A DNA stretch of 64,000 nt from Mesorhizobium sp. WSM4311 (lineage in GTDB: Bacteria; Pseudomonadota; Alphaproteobacteria; Rhizobiales; Rhizobiaceae), in NCBI RefSeq assembly GCF_002295115.1, contig NZ_NSFV01000014.1, positions 62,001-126,000 on the forward strand, read 5' to 3'. This document shows, piece after piece, positions 9,109 through 16,345 of the stretch. A program made the position numbers and the translations under genes. The notes under the pieces are model-generated. The model did no database searches and had not been told where the DNA came from. It saw only the letters and a program-made list of their open reading frames with translations. Every line of letters starts with the position of its first letter. The first letter of the stretch is position 1.

Positions 9109-9153
9109 CCCACCCCGCTGCTTCGCAGCGACCCTCCCCACAAGGGGAGGGTA
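9109..9153 (+). repeat. Palindromic intergenic repeat, family B copy 1
   Basis: Contains CGCTGCTTCGCAGCG, itself a hairpin, followed by ACCCTCCCC-ACAA-GGGGAGGGT, a perfect nine-base stem. The same two-part element recurs inverted at 32421-32470 and in diverged form near 20559-20610. It sits directly after the minE stop and may act as the end of the minCDE transcript, though no T tract follows on that strand. Confidence 0.75.
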
Positions 9154-9157
9154 AAGA

Positions 9158-9430
9158 TCAGCCCGCGATCGCCATCGGCACGGCGCTCTTGTTGGGGATC
9201 TGGATATCGATCTCCAGCGTCGACATGGTCTCGCCGCGGTCCATCGAGACCTGCAGGTAATCCTGGTCGATCTGCACGTGCTTGGCGATCACCGCCATGA
9301 TCTCCTCGCGCAAGATGGAGACCAGGTCGGGCTGGCTGCGGTTGCGGCGCTCATAGGCGAGCAGCACTTGCAGCCGCTCGCGCGCCACCGGCGCGCTGGA
9401 GCGCCGCTTGAAAAGGTCGAACACGTTCAT
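9158..9430 (-). CDS. minE: Cell division topological specificity factor MinE
   Basis: 90 residues, the family's normal size. The N-terminus MNVFDLFKRR is the amphipathic membrane-targeting helix. Next comes the MinD-contact region RLQVLLAYERRNRSQPDLVS. The C-terminal topological domain (about 35-88) has ILREEIMAVIAKHVQID and LEIDIQIP. MinE displaces MinD from the membrane and drives the oscillation that places the division septum at midcell. The gene overlaps minD by four bases and is last in the operon. Confidence 0.97.
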   Translation of the reverse strand: MNVFDLFKRRSSAPVARERLQVLLAYERRNRSQPDLVSILREEIMAVIAKHVQIDQDYLQVSMDRGETMSTLEIDIQIPNKSAVPMAIAG

Positions 9431-10242
9431 GCCGCCCTCCTTCCCAACAGACGGTCGAGGAAACCTTTGCGCTCGAAGGGGACGACGACCGGCAGATCCT
9501 CGCCTTCCAGCCGCCTTGCGGCGTCGATATAGGCCTTGGCCGCGGTGTTGAGCGGCTCAGACAGCGTGACCGGCGCACCGAGATTGGAGGCGCGCAGCAC
9601 GTCCTGGCTTTCCGGAATGATGCCGAGCAGCGGCACCGACAGGATTTCCAGGACATCGTCTATGGACAGCATTTCGCCGCGCGCGGCCCGCCCCGCGTCA
9701 TAGCGGGTGACCAGCACGTGCTTGGCGATCTGCTCGCCCTGTTCGGCGCGCATGGTGCGGGCGTCGAGCAGGCCGATGATGCGGTCGGAATCGCGCACCG
9801 ACGACACTTCCGGATTGGTGACGATGACCGCTTCGTCGGCAAAGCGCATGGCGAGCTGCGCGCCGCGCTCGATGCCGGCCGGGCTGTCGCAGAAGACATA
9901 GTCGAACACCGAGCGCAGCTTGTCGATGACCTCGCCGACGCCCTCTTCCGTCAGCGCGTCCTTGTCGCGCGTCTGCGAGGCCGGCAGCAGGAACAGCGTG
10001 TCGACGCGCTTGTCGCGGATCAGCGCCTGCGACAGCTTGGCCGTGCCCTGGATGACGTTGACGAGGTCGAACACCACGCGGCGTTCGGCGCCCATGATCA
10101 GGTCGAGGTTGCGCAGGCCGACGTCGAAATCGACGAGCGCCACCTTCTTGCCGGTCTTGGCCACGGCGGCACCGAGCGCCGCCGTCGAGGTGGTCTTGCC
10201 GACGCCCCCCTTGCCCGATGTGACCACCACTACCTTGCCCAT
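9427..10242 (-). CDS. minD: Septum site-determining ATPase MinD
   Basis: 271 residues, full length. The deviant Walker A motif GKGGVGKTT is at residues 10-18. Other hallmarks are VDFDVGLRNLDLIMG, the Walker B-like FCDSPAGIERGA, and VTNPEVSSVRDSDR. The last residues (GFLDRLLGRRA) form the amphipathic membrane-targeting helix. A good ribosome site (GGAGG) is placed eight bases before the ATG. MinD recruits MinC to the polar membrane and is released by MinE. Confidence 0.98.
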   Translation of the reverse strand: MGKVVVVTSGKGGVGKTTSTAALGAAVAKTGKKVALVDFDVGLRNLDLIMGAERRVVFDLVNVIQGTAKLSQALIRDKRVDTLFLLPASQTRDKDALTEEGVGEVIDKLRSVFDYVFCDSPAGIERGAQLAMRFADEAVIVTNPEVSSVRDSDRIIGLLDARTMRAEQGEQIAKHVLVTRYDAGRAARGEMLSIDDVLEILSVPLLGIIPESQDVLRASNLGAPVTLSEPLNTAAKAYIDAARRLEGEDLPVVVPFERKGFLDRLLGRRAA

Positions 10243-10314
10243 GAAAAAAGCCTCCGTTGTTATCAGTTTGTTGTCCCGGGCCGGCTTGCCGGCCTTTGTT
10301 CAGTCAGCGGTCGT

Positions 10315-10348
10315 CAGCTCCCAAGCCGCTTCAGCTCCCAAGCCGCTT
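10315..10348. repeat. 17-base tandem duplication at the 3' end of minC
   Basis: CAGCTCCCAAGCCGCTT is present twice in direct succession (10315-10331 and 10332-10348). The second copy reaches into the minC stop codon. On the coding strand each unit carries a TGA, so minC is followed by further in-line stops. It looks like a recent slippage or duplication in the minC-minD spacer. Confidence 0.75.
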
Positions 10349-11169
10349 CAACTCAAAGCCTCGACGCGCAGGCCGTCGCCGTCGAGGAAGGCCTGCACCG
10401 GTTTGCCGCGCGACACCCCTTCCATCTCCTCGGCGGTGATGTACCAGCCGTCGACCGACAGAAGCTCGGCCTCGTTGCGTCGGCAGAAGATGCGCGCGGC
10501 GGTATTGCCGAGCGCGCCCGCCGAAGCACGCCCGCGCAGCGTGCCGTAGACATGGATCGAGCCGGCGGCGACGATCTCCGAACCGGACGCGACCGAGCCC
10601 AGCACGATGACATCGCCATGCGCATGCATGATCGCCTGGCCGGAGCGGATCGGCGTCTTGATCATCAGCGTGCCCGAATCGTAGTGCGAAACCTGCGGCC
10701 CGCTTTCCTCAGTCTTGCTTGCGCCAGCCTTGCCCTTGGCAACGCCACCAGCGTCCATGCCATGGTCTGGCGCCCCGCCCTCGGCGGTCTTGCCGTCCGG
10801 CTTGCCGGAAGCCTCTTGCCCACCCTTGCGGCCAGGCAGCAGCCCCTCCGTCGTCGCCTCCTTGGCGCCGACCAGCAGAGGCGGCAGGTCGGGCCCAAGC
10901 GAGGCCCCTTCCAGCTCGATGGCATAGATGCGGATGCCGCGCGTCCCCAGCTCCGCCACAAGTGCCGCGATCTCGCTTGGCTGCGGCTTCAAAACGTTCA
11001 GATCCAGCAGCACCGGCCGCCCGGCAAAATAGCCCGGCGAATTGCCGATCCAGTGATCCAGCCCCTGCAGCCACTCCACCATGGGCGCTTCCGGGGTCAA
11101 TGTGAAAGCGACGAAAGAACGGGCACGAAAGCGAATGGATTTGGCCTCGAGGGGGGCGGCAAAGGTCAC
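10348..11169 (-). CDS. minC: Septum formation inhibitor MinC
   Basis: 273 residues. The N-terminal FtsZ-inhibiting domain (about 1-105) includes RFRARSFVAFTLTP and GIRIYAIE. A long Gly/Lys/Ala-rich linker (about 106-160) is typical of rhizobial MinC. The C-terminal right-handed beta-helix domain (about 161-270) has SGQAIMHAHGDVIVLGSVAS and GSIHVYGTLRGRA, which dimerises and binds MinD. First gene of minCDE; a CtrA-type site lies 46-60 bases upstream of the start. The 105-base gap to minD is longer than the minD-minE overlap but has no terminator-like hairpin. Confidence 0.96.
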   Translation of the reverse strand: MTFAAPLEAKSIRFRARSFVAFTLTPEAPMVEWLQGLDHWIGNSPGYFAGRPVLLDLNVLKPQPSEIAALVAELGTRGIRIYAIELEGASLGPDLPPLLVGAKEATTEGLLPGRKGGQEASGKPDGKTAEGGAPDHGMDAGGVAKGKAGASKTEESGPQVSHYDSGTLMIKTPIRSGQAIMHAHGDVIVLGSVASGSEIVAAGSIHVYGTLRGRASAGALGNTAARIFCRRNEAELLSVDGWYITAEEMEGVSRGKPVQAFLDGDGLRVEALS

Positions 11170-11214
11170 GGCTGGCGAATCCTTACTGAGAGGTAAACGC
11201 TAGCGAGGGAATGG

Positions 11215-11229
11215 TTAACGAATGGTTAA
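11215..11229 (-). promoter_or_regulatory. CtrA-type binding site upstream of minC
   Basis: On the minus strand the site reads TTAACCATTCGTTAACC, with TTAA at 11226-11229 and 11215-11218 separated by exactly seven bases. This matches the TTAA-N7-TTAAC consensus of the alphaproteobacterial cell-cycle regulator CtrA, including the TTAACCAT octamer. It is about 50 bases upstream of the minC start, a promoter-proximal position. CtrA control of the min genes has been reported in Sinorhizobium meliloti, so the placement makes biological sense. Confidence 0.8.
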
Positions 11230-11397
11230 TGAGGGGGTGGCGTTCACGAGCTTAGAAAGGCCATTGCTGACAAGTCGTTGCGGACGCGGCTGCCGGAGAA
11301 GCCAGTGCTCTGTCCATTGCTGCCGAAATCGGGCTCCGAAAATTGTAAGGTTGTCAGAGGTAGCTCGCTGAGTCTCGTGCAACGTCAGGCTAGAGGT

Positions 11398-12558
11398 TCA
11401 ACTGGTCGGAACTACCGTTTCCAAAAGAGACAACTGCGTATCAACCTCTCTTCCAGGTGCCTTTTTGATCACAATGCCGCGTATTTTGGCAATGTCAGCT
11501 ACCGCCTGGGTGATGTGGTGCGTCGTGTTGAGCTGACGCCAAGTTGTCGCATTGCCCGGTTTTGCGGAGGGGTTCTTGGCTGCATATGCGACATAAGCAT
11601 CTGCGCGTGAAAAGCCTTCGCCAGCAAATTCGGCACTCTCAAAGATCGCCTTATAGACTTCGTGCATACGTTGAACGTCCTTGCCAGATTTCACCGCTCG
11701 CTGGATGCGCCAGTCATTAGACGTAGCCCAGCGAATGTGCCTAATGGCGGAGGCGTTACTGATTCCAAATTTCATCTTAGCGCTATCTGCAGCATAGTCG
11801 CCAAAGGTCATATATTCCGCCGTCGTGGGATCGAACTTCACAGCTCGCCGCCAAGCAAGCCATTCGTTACGCGGCCAAATTTCCGCAGTTCCTTCCTTCG
11901 CCGGATTTGTATCCGGATAGTGGGTGCCCTGAAAAATGATTTGCTGCCACGGGCCAAAATCTTGAAGCGTTTCCAGCGCTGCACTGATAATCGGCGCAAC
12001 GATCGTGGGACTAGTAAAATCGCTTCCTCCGAAATCGGCCAGCACTGCACAGTCCCTAGCCGTCAAGTTGAGGCGATCGAGCGCTACTTGCATGGTGACC
12101 GATAATTCAGGATCGACCATTGCCTCGGACTGAACACAAATTGCAAATCTTATGCTTTCATCTTCCGTGATCGCGGCACGGAAGGCAGGCACCTCGGCGT
12201 CTCCCAAATCTGTGAGTAACGCCATGGGAATGGCCCTGACTTGGCTCTTCCGTGCCCGCTCGAACAATGCGGGGAGCCAAACTCCAAGCCGATCTCTGCC
12301 ATACTCATCAATAATGTGGGTCGCGTCGATAAGAGCTGGGCGCTGCCGCCAATGGGCCCCGAGAGCGACGCTGACGTCAGGCATGTCATCGACATCAAAC
12401 AGCAAGGGATTCGTCTCATCGCGCTCACTCTGTGGCGGCACAATAAAACGAGGCAGCACTCGGTCGGCCACATCCGCCGCCAACTGACGAACACCTTCAA
12501 GTTCACCCGCCTTCATACGAAGAGCGGGGCAATAGATCGGATTAGGTGCCTGGCTCAT
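11398..12558 (-). CDS. Beta family protein (phage T4 beta-protein-like), partner of the XRE-ImmA protein
   Basis: 386 residues. The start (YCPALRMKAGELEGVRQLA) followed by PRFIVPP resembles the 'beta family' proteins found in phages, plasmids and genomic islands. Their biochemical role is not established. Features include DEYGRDRLGVWLPALFERAR, VLADFGGSDF and a C-terminal WRQLNTTHHITQAV. No signal peptide or membrane segment. The start lies 17 bases inside the 3' end of the upstream XRE-ImmA gene, so the two are translationally coupled, as in toxin-antitoxin or effector-regulator pairs. Its AT content is a little higher than that of minC. A role in phage defence is inferred from context only. 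Confidence 0.68.
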   Translation of the reverse strand: MSQAPNPIYCPALRMKAGELEGVRQLAADVADRVLPRFIVPPQSERDETNPLLFDVDDMPDVSVALGAHWRQRPALIDATHIIDEYGRDRLGVWLPALFERARKSQVRAIPMALLTDLGDAEVPAFRAAITEDESIRFAICVQSEAMVDPELSVTMQVALDRLNLTARDCAVLADFGGSDFTSPTIVAPIISAALETLQDFGPWQQIIFQGTHYPDTNPAKEGTAEIWPRNEWLAWRRAVKFDPTTAEYMTFGDYAADSAKMKFGISNASAIRHIRWATSNDWRIQRAVKSGKDVQRMHEVYKAIFESAEFAGEGFSRADAYVAYAAKNPSAKPGNATTWRQLNTTHHITQAVADIAKIRGIVIKKAPGREVDTQLSLLETVVPTS

Positions 12559-13870
12559 GGTTTACCTCTGAGATTTGAGAGAAAAACTGCTTGCGAACTT
12601 GGCCTCTTCCTATTTTGTCTGGGAACAGCTTGTAGTTTTGACGTTCCATACGCACTCTTCCGAACACGATTGCTGGTGCAATGCGGAGCTGCTTTGCAAG
12701 GCGTTCGATTGGTTCCGCCGTTTTTGTAATACGTGCGGGAGAGCGTCTCCATATCTCGTCAGGGATAAGTATCGCGCTCGCGAACTGGTTTGCCTCCACC
12801 TCTAATTCATCAATCTCCGGGTTGTCGACGTCATCAAAGAAGCCTGAAGATAGTCCGGTACGATAGTGGAGAATCACATGCGCGACTTCGTGCAGAAGAG
12901 TGAACCAGAAATTATCGATAGTATCGAGACGCAGCGTCATGCCTATGACCGGGACTTCATCGACTAAGAACGCGGCTCCATCGATCTTCATGCCTGGAAT
13001 TTGAGGCTCCGTGACAAGTACTATTCCATGCTGGAATAGAAGCGCTCTCGCTTGCACAGGTCCATCGTCAAGAGAACTAAGTTGCACGAGATCATTTAGC
13101 CACGAGACATGCAGCGGGCGGTACTTAACTCGGTTCCGCTGTGTGACCTTCAGCGCAGCACGAGTGACCTGAGCCTTCCATGCAAGAAGCAGCCAGTCTT
13201 CGGTATGGCCGGTAACGTTCAAACCGGTTCGGAGCAGTGAAGGCGTTCCATACTCTCCGACATGCTCAGCGACTGTGCGTCGGAGTTGGCTAATCCCGCT
13301 CTCGTCCGTCTGATCAGCCCTATCGAGCCACCCGTGCGCTCGCGCGTGCTTAAGTACCTTCTGCAGTTCCGTCAATGTCATCTCGTAGGACGGAAGCCAC
13401 GGCTCATGCACAGGTTTCGAGATATCAGCAGTCAAACGAACGCCAAGAGTTCTCGCGACACGTATCAGGTTTCCGAGACTGATACTGCGGTAGCGCTCAG
13501 CCTCATACCTTTGCACCTGTTGCTCTGGCAGGAAAAGCCGACGGGCGAGTTCCTTCTGCTTCCAGCCCTTCGCCACGCGCGCGGCAACCAGAAGCGCTCC
13601 GAGATCATCGCCTGCGCGGGATTTCAGCTCATCGGCCTCGCCGCGCTGCGCCTTCTGATAGGCTTGGAGGCTCTCGACCAACTCCTTCCGCTCAACTGTC
13701 AGCGAGCGACGAACACCATCGATGACTTCGGAAGGGAGACCGTCGACAATCGACTTGAGCACGTGCTCCGATGACAGGGCATCCGTGATCTGCTCGATAA
13801 GGATACCCACCTCACGCTCTTGGCGTTCATTTGTGATAAGTGAGACAACCGGCATCAGCCTTGCTGACAC
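12542..13870 (-). CDS. XRE helix-turn-helix protein with ImmA/IrrE metallopeptidase domain
   Basis: 442 residues. The N-terminal 85 residues are helical and unassigned. The Cro/XRE helix-turn-helix is at about 90-146 (GWKQKELARRLFLPEQQVQRYE). The C-terminal zinc protease domain has HEVAH at 327-331 and the third-ligand region EVEANQFASAILIP (about 357-370). ImmA/IrrE proteins cleave repressors or antitoxins and so switch mobile elements or defence genes; in this class the DNA-binding domain and protease are fused. It ends inside the start of the beta-family gene, suggesting it regulates or activates that partner. Complete and apparently functional. Confidence 0.9.
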   Translation of the reverse strand: MSARLMPVVSLITNERQEREVGILIEQITDALSSEHVLKSIVDGLPSEVIDGVRRSLTVERKELVESLQAYQKAQRGEADELKSRAGDDLGALLVAARVAKGWKQKELARRLFLPEQQVQRYEAERYRSISLGNLIRVARTLGVRLTADISKPVHEPWLPSYEMTLTELQKVLKHARAHGWLDRADQTDESGISQLRRTVAEHVGEYGTPSLLRTGLNVTGHTEDWLLLAWKAQVTRAALKVTQRNRVKYRPLHVSWLNDLVQLSSLDDGPVQARALLFQHGIVLVTEPQIPGMKIDGAAFLVDEVPVIGMTLRLDTIDNFWFTLLHEVAHVILHYRTGLSSGFFDDVDNPEIDELEVEANQFASAILIPDEIWRRSPARITKTAEPIERLAKQLRIAPAIVFGRVRMERQNYKLFPDKIGRGQVRKQFFSQISEVNHEPGT

Positions 13871-13975
13871 ATCATATCTGTTGTGTCAAGTTTAGAGCGC
13901 GCCAGCAAACGATGGTTCCTTCCCGATCTTCGCCTGGTCATAGGATTGGCCCGTTACCCATCCATAGGATGGACC

Positions 13976-15031
13976 CTATCCCCATATCTTGGCGGAGGCT
14001 GCGTCATAAATTTCCACGCTGAGGGGAGACGATGGCCTTCGCATCGCTGACAACGCGTTGGCTCGTGCTATAATTTGCCTATTGCCCTCTGAAGCAGGAT
14101 CACCAAACAAGCTAATATAGAGTTTGGGGAAACGACTTGCGCCGATCCGCCTCAGTATATGGTCATCGTTTTCTGCCAATGAATGGCCATGAATGAAGAA
14201 ACAAACCTTGGTCTGCTGAGCATTAGCAACCAATTGCTTGAAACCTTGGTAGAGATATGCGTTGTGGCGTATTTTTGCCTTCTTCTGCCCGCTGGTGCCT
14301 TCCGCCACGAAAAGCGGAAATTTATTGCTGCCAATGGCGCTGCGTGCTTGATCCACTAGCCGCGTATTTGTTCGAACCCAAGTGTACTTTTGGAGATCAA
14401 TTCCTGCGTCAAACAAATGGAGAGCGCCGTGCAAGAAGTGCACCTTTGCGCTATGGGCCGCTGTTTCACCCTGCCAAACTACATAGTCTGCAGTCGGGTC
14501 ATCCTCGTCGTTGCCAAACCCATCATTTGTCGGAATTGGCACGGGGCGCGCAACGAAAGGGTCGTCCCCGTGCATAAGGGCCCAGTACAGAAGCAAATCA
14601 TAGTTTAATGTGAAGACTTGCCCGTCGTTTTGTCCGAGGAAATGGCGAAGGAAAGTTCGGCAGGCCCAAAACTTTGAGTCTGGAATATCTGCCGGAATAT
14701 CCGGATGGTTTGCAGCAATCGTCTCCACAAGAATTTCTTTGAGAGCCGCTGAATCGGCCAGCATTGCCGCTACGGAAGAGGCGGTGCTTCCGTAAATTGG
14801 TGCAAGTTTGGCTCCCGTTTCCAAGCTTCGAATTGCAACTTCAAAATCCTGAGTGCCTAACGCTTGAAAAACCTTCGGCAATTGGGGATGCATCGAGAAA
14901 TCGGCTCTCTGAAATAGGGAGCCGTAGTGAAAAATGTCTGGCCTAAGTGCAATGCTAAAGCCATTTCCGAGAAGCAAGTGGCGCTTCGAAAACTGAACTG
15001 AGTCTTTGATTGCGTCCTGAAAAGACAGCAT
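13976..15031 (-). CDS. DUF4917-like protein with SIR2-like fold, probable defence effector
   Basis: 351 residues. The N-terminal nucleotide-binding motif LLLGNGFS (19-26), then FTLNYDLLLYW (about 140-150) and VHFLHGALHLF (about 197-207), match the GxG, TxNYD and HLHG pattern of SIR2-like NAD-binding proteins. The arrangement is that of the DUF4917 family. SIR2-like proteins in defence islands commonly degrade NAD+ and abort infection, but catalytic activity here is inferred. The gene stands alone, 105 bases before the XRE-ImmA gene on the same strand. A 14-base palindrome lies just upstream. The region is AT-richer than the chromosome around it. Confidence 0.72.
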   Translation of the reverse strand: MLSFQDAIKDSVQFSKRHLLLGNGFSIALRPDIFHYGSLFQRADFSMHPQLPKVFQALGTQDFEVAIRSLETGAKLAPIYGSTASSVAAMLADSAALKEILVETIAANHPDIPADIPDSKFWACRTFLRHFLGQNDGQVFTLNYDLLLYWALMHGDDPFVARPVPIPTNDGFGNDEDDPTADYVVWQGETAAHSAKVHFLHGALHLFDAGIDLQKYTWVRTNTRLVDQARSAIGSNKFPLFVAEGTSGQKKAKIRHNAYLYQGFKQLVANAQQTKVCFFIHGHSLAENDDHILRRIGASRFPKLYISLFGDPASEGNRQIIARANALSAMRRPSSPLSVEIYDAASAKIWG

Positions 15032-15072
15032 GCCCCCTCCAAAATAAGCTCAGCAAGATGCGCGTTCAAATT

Positions 15073-15086
15073 ATCCGCATGCGGAT
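15073..15086. promoter_or_regulatory. 14-base perfect palindrome upstream of the DUF4917-like gene
   Basis: ATCCGCATGCGGAT is fully self-complementary and lies 42-55 bases upstream of the start at 15031, where an operator for a dimeric repressor would be expected. The XRE-ImmA protein encoded next door is a candidate binder. The bases around it show no clear -10/-35. Confidence 0.3.
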
Positions 15087-15243
15087 CATTCGCTAGACTT
15101 TAGGCAACAATCTCATCCTCACGGACAAGGGCGCGTACCTTCAGAAACCATCAACCGGCTCCCGTGCGCGGGAAGCGCACTAGGTTGGAGATTTCTCACC
15201 TCTATCAGAGACCTGGGTCCAAATCGCAGATCAGCTCACGTGA

Positions 15244-15690
15244 CTAAAGATGCCTAACGCTTAGGGCGTCGCCCCATTTATCATTCAGATACTCGCATAC
15301 GAGGCGCCGATGGCAGTGATGTGGAGTAGCCTCCGAACAAAGTAGACAGGCGCCCGCCAACATCTCCGGCTTGAGACGTTGCTCGATTTTACGCTCTGCC
15401 ATCAAATCCAAAAAGCGTTCTTGGTACACACCCCAATCACCCTTCTCCTTTTTGTATGCCTTCAGAATATTGTCAGTCGGAGCAAGTATAGGCTGATGAA
15501 CATATTGAATTCCACCGATTTTTTTCAAAAAATATGCCAAATCATCAGCCTTAGCGAATGCTGCGAGCTGTGAGGTATTGTGCAAACGCACATCGACAAC
15601 CTTTTTTACACCAGACTTTAAAAGGCGTTCAAAAAAATTCTCAGCGTTTGATTTTGTAAATCCTATCGTAGAAACATTGATCTTTTCCAA
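15244..15690 (-). CDS. DUF488 family protein (short form)
   Basis: 148 residues. The N-terminal STIGFTKSNAENFFERLL and VVDVRLHN are the DUF488 pattern (xTIGxS..., DVR). The C-terminal LLCSEATPHHCHRRLVCEYL is the family's Cys-Ser-Glu...CHR motif, a likely active or metal site. It follows the longer DUF488 gene after three bases and is last of a three-gene operon. DUF488 proteins are widespread and their function is unproven. Two different DUF488 copies with a dual-OB-like partner suggest a dedicated system rather than housekeeping. Confidence 0.85.
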   Translation of the reverse strand: MEKINVSTIGFTKSNAENFFERLLKSGVKKVVDVRLHNTSQLAAFAKADDLAYFLKKIGGIQYVHQPILAPTDNILKAYKKEKGDWGVYQERFLDLMAERKIEQRLKPEMLAGACLLCSEATPHHCHRRLVCEYLNDKWGDALSVRHL

Positions 15691-15693
15691 AGT

Positions 15694-16314
15694 CTACTCC
15701 GCAGCTATATGATCTGATGTATCACTGGGCGGTTCTGAATACGCCACCTTCCGAGATCGTTCCCGATAGGCTGCCGCCAGTCTATCTTCGCGCGGAACGA
15801 ATAGATCTTCATCCTGCTTGCCTTCTAAACGCAGCAGCTTTTCCTCGATATCTCTCTGATCGACGATTTTTCCGTTTGATAAGATATGTCTAACTGCCAA
15901 ATCACGCTCGGAAAGGGCCCGACCAACCAGCAGACAGCGATGGCAATCCAGAGGATCATGCTCGGAACACATCAGTGCAATGCGATACTTCTGGGCACCC
16001 TCAAGCACACGCTGAATCCCACGCTTGAAGTCTGATGACTGAGCCATGCGTTCATAGTTTGCCACACCCTCGCAATAGAACTGCTTACCTGCTGGTCGAC
16101 CACCAAGCTCTTTACCCAAGAACGAGTAGGCGACGCCATCCAGCGGGAGTTCGCTTTTGAGTTGGGGCTGGCTGAACTGCGGAGAGCGGCGCGAGAAAGG
16201 TGACGTTCGGACATCAGCGATTGCAGTTACGCCAGCTTGCCGAAGCAGCGATAAAAAAGCCTCGTAGCTAAGGTTCGAATGGCCGATTGTAAAAATTTCG
16301 CCGGCTGCCTTCAT
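15694..16314 (-). CDS. DUF488 family protein (long form)
   Basis: 206 residues. IFTIGHSNLSYEAFLSLL at 7-24, then AIADVRTSPFSRRSPQFSQP, and LMCSEHDPLDCHRCLLVGR (about 114-132) are the canonical DUF488 signatures. A C-terminal extension of about 60 charged residues (LRLEGKQDEDLFVPREDR) is absent from its neighbour. It is encoded three bases before the short DUF488 gene and 31 bases after the dual-OB-like gene. Sequence identity between the two DUF488 proteins is low outside the motifs, so they are old paralogues or separate subfamilies acting together. Confidence 0.87.
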   Translation of the reverse strand: MKAAGEIFTIGHSNLSYEAFLSLLRQAGVTAIADVRTSPFSRRSPQFSQPQLKSELPLDGVAYSFLGKELGGRPAGKQFYCEGVANYERMAQSSDFKRGIQRVLEGAQKYRIALMCSEHDPLDCHRCLLVGRALSERDLAVRHILSNGKIVDQRDIEEKLLRLEGKQDEDLFVPREDRLAAAYRERSRKVAYSEPPSDTSDHIAAE

Positions 16315-16345
16315 TTTCTCGTCCTGCGAGCGGGGCCCGCTTAGT

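Larger units (their letters stand above)
8625..9157. other. Intergenic region between glycan operon and minE, filled with repeats
   Basis: 533 bases between two convergent operons. It holds two inverted copies of one palindromic repeat family and one copy of a second family (annotated separately). GGGCCG and CGGCCC arms at 8629-8658 could form a weak hairpin just after the ABC exporter stop, but there is no T tract. I see no gene. Confidence 0.5.

Noticed and set aside
8911..9153. CRISPR-like spacing of repeats downstream of minE
   Set aside because: Only two family A copies in opposite orientation and one unrelated repeat; no regular direct repeats, spacers or cas genes.
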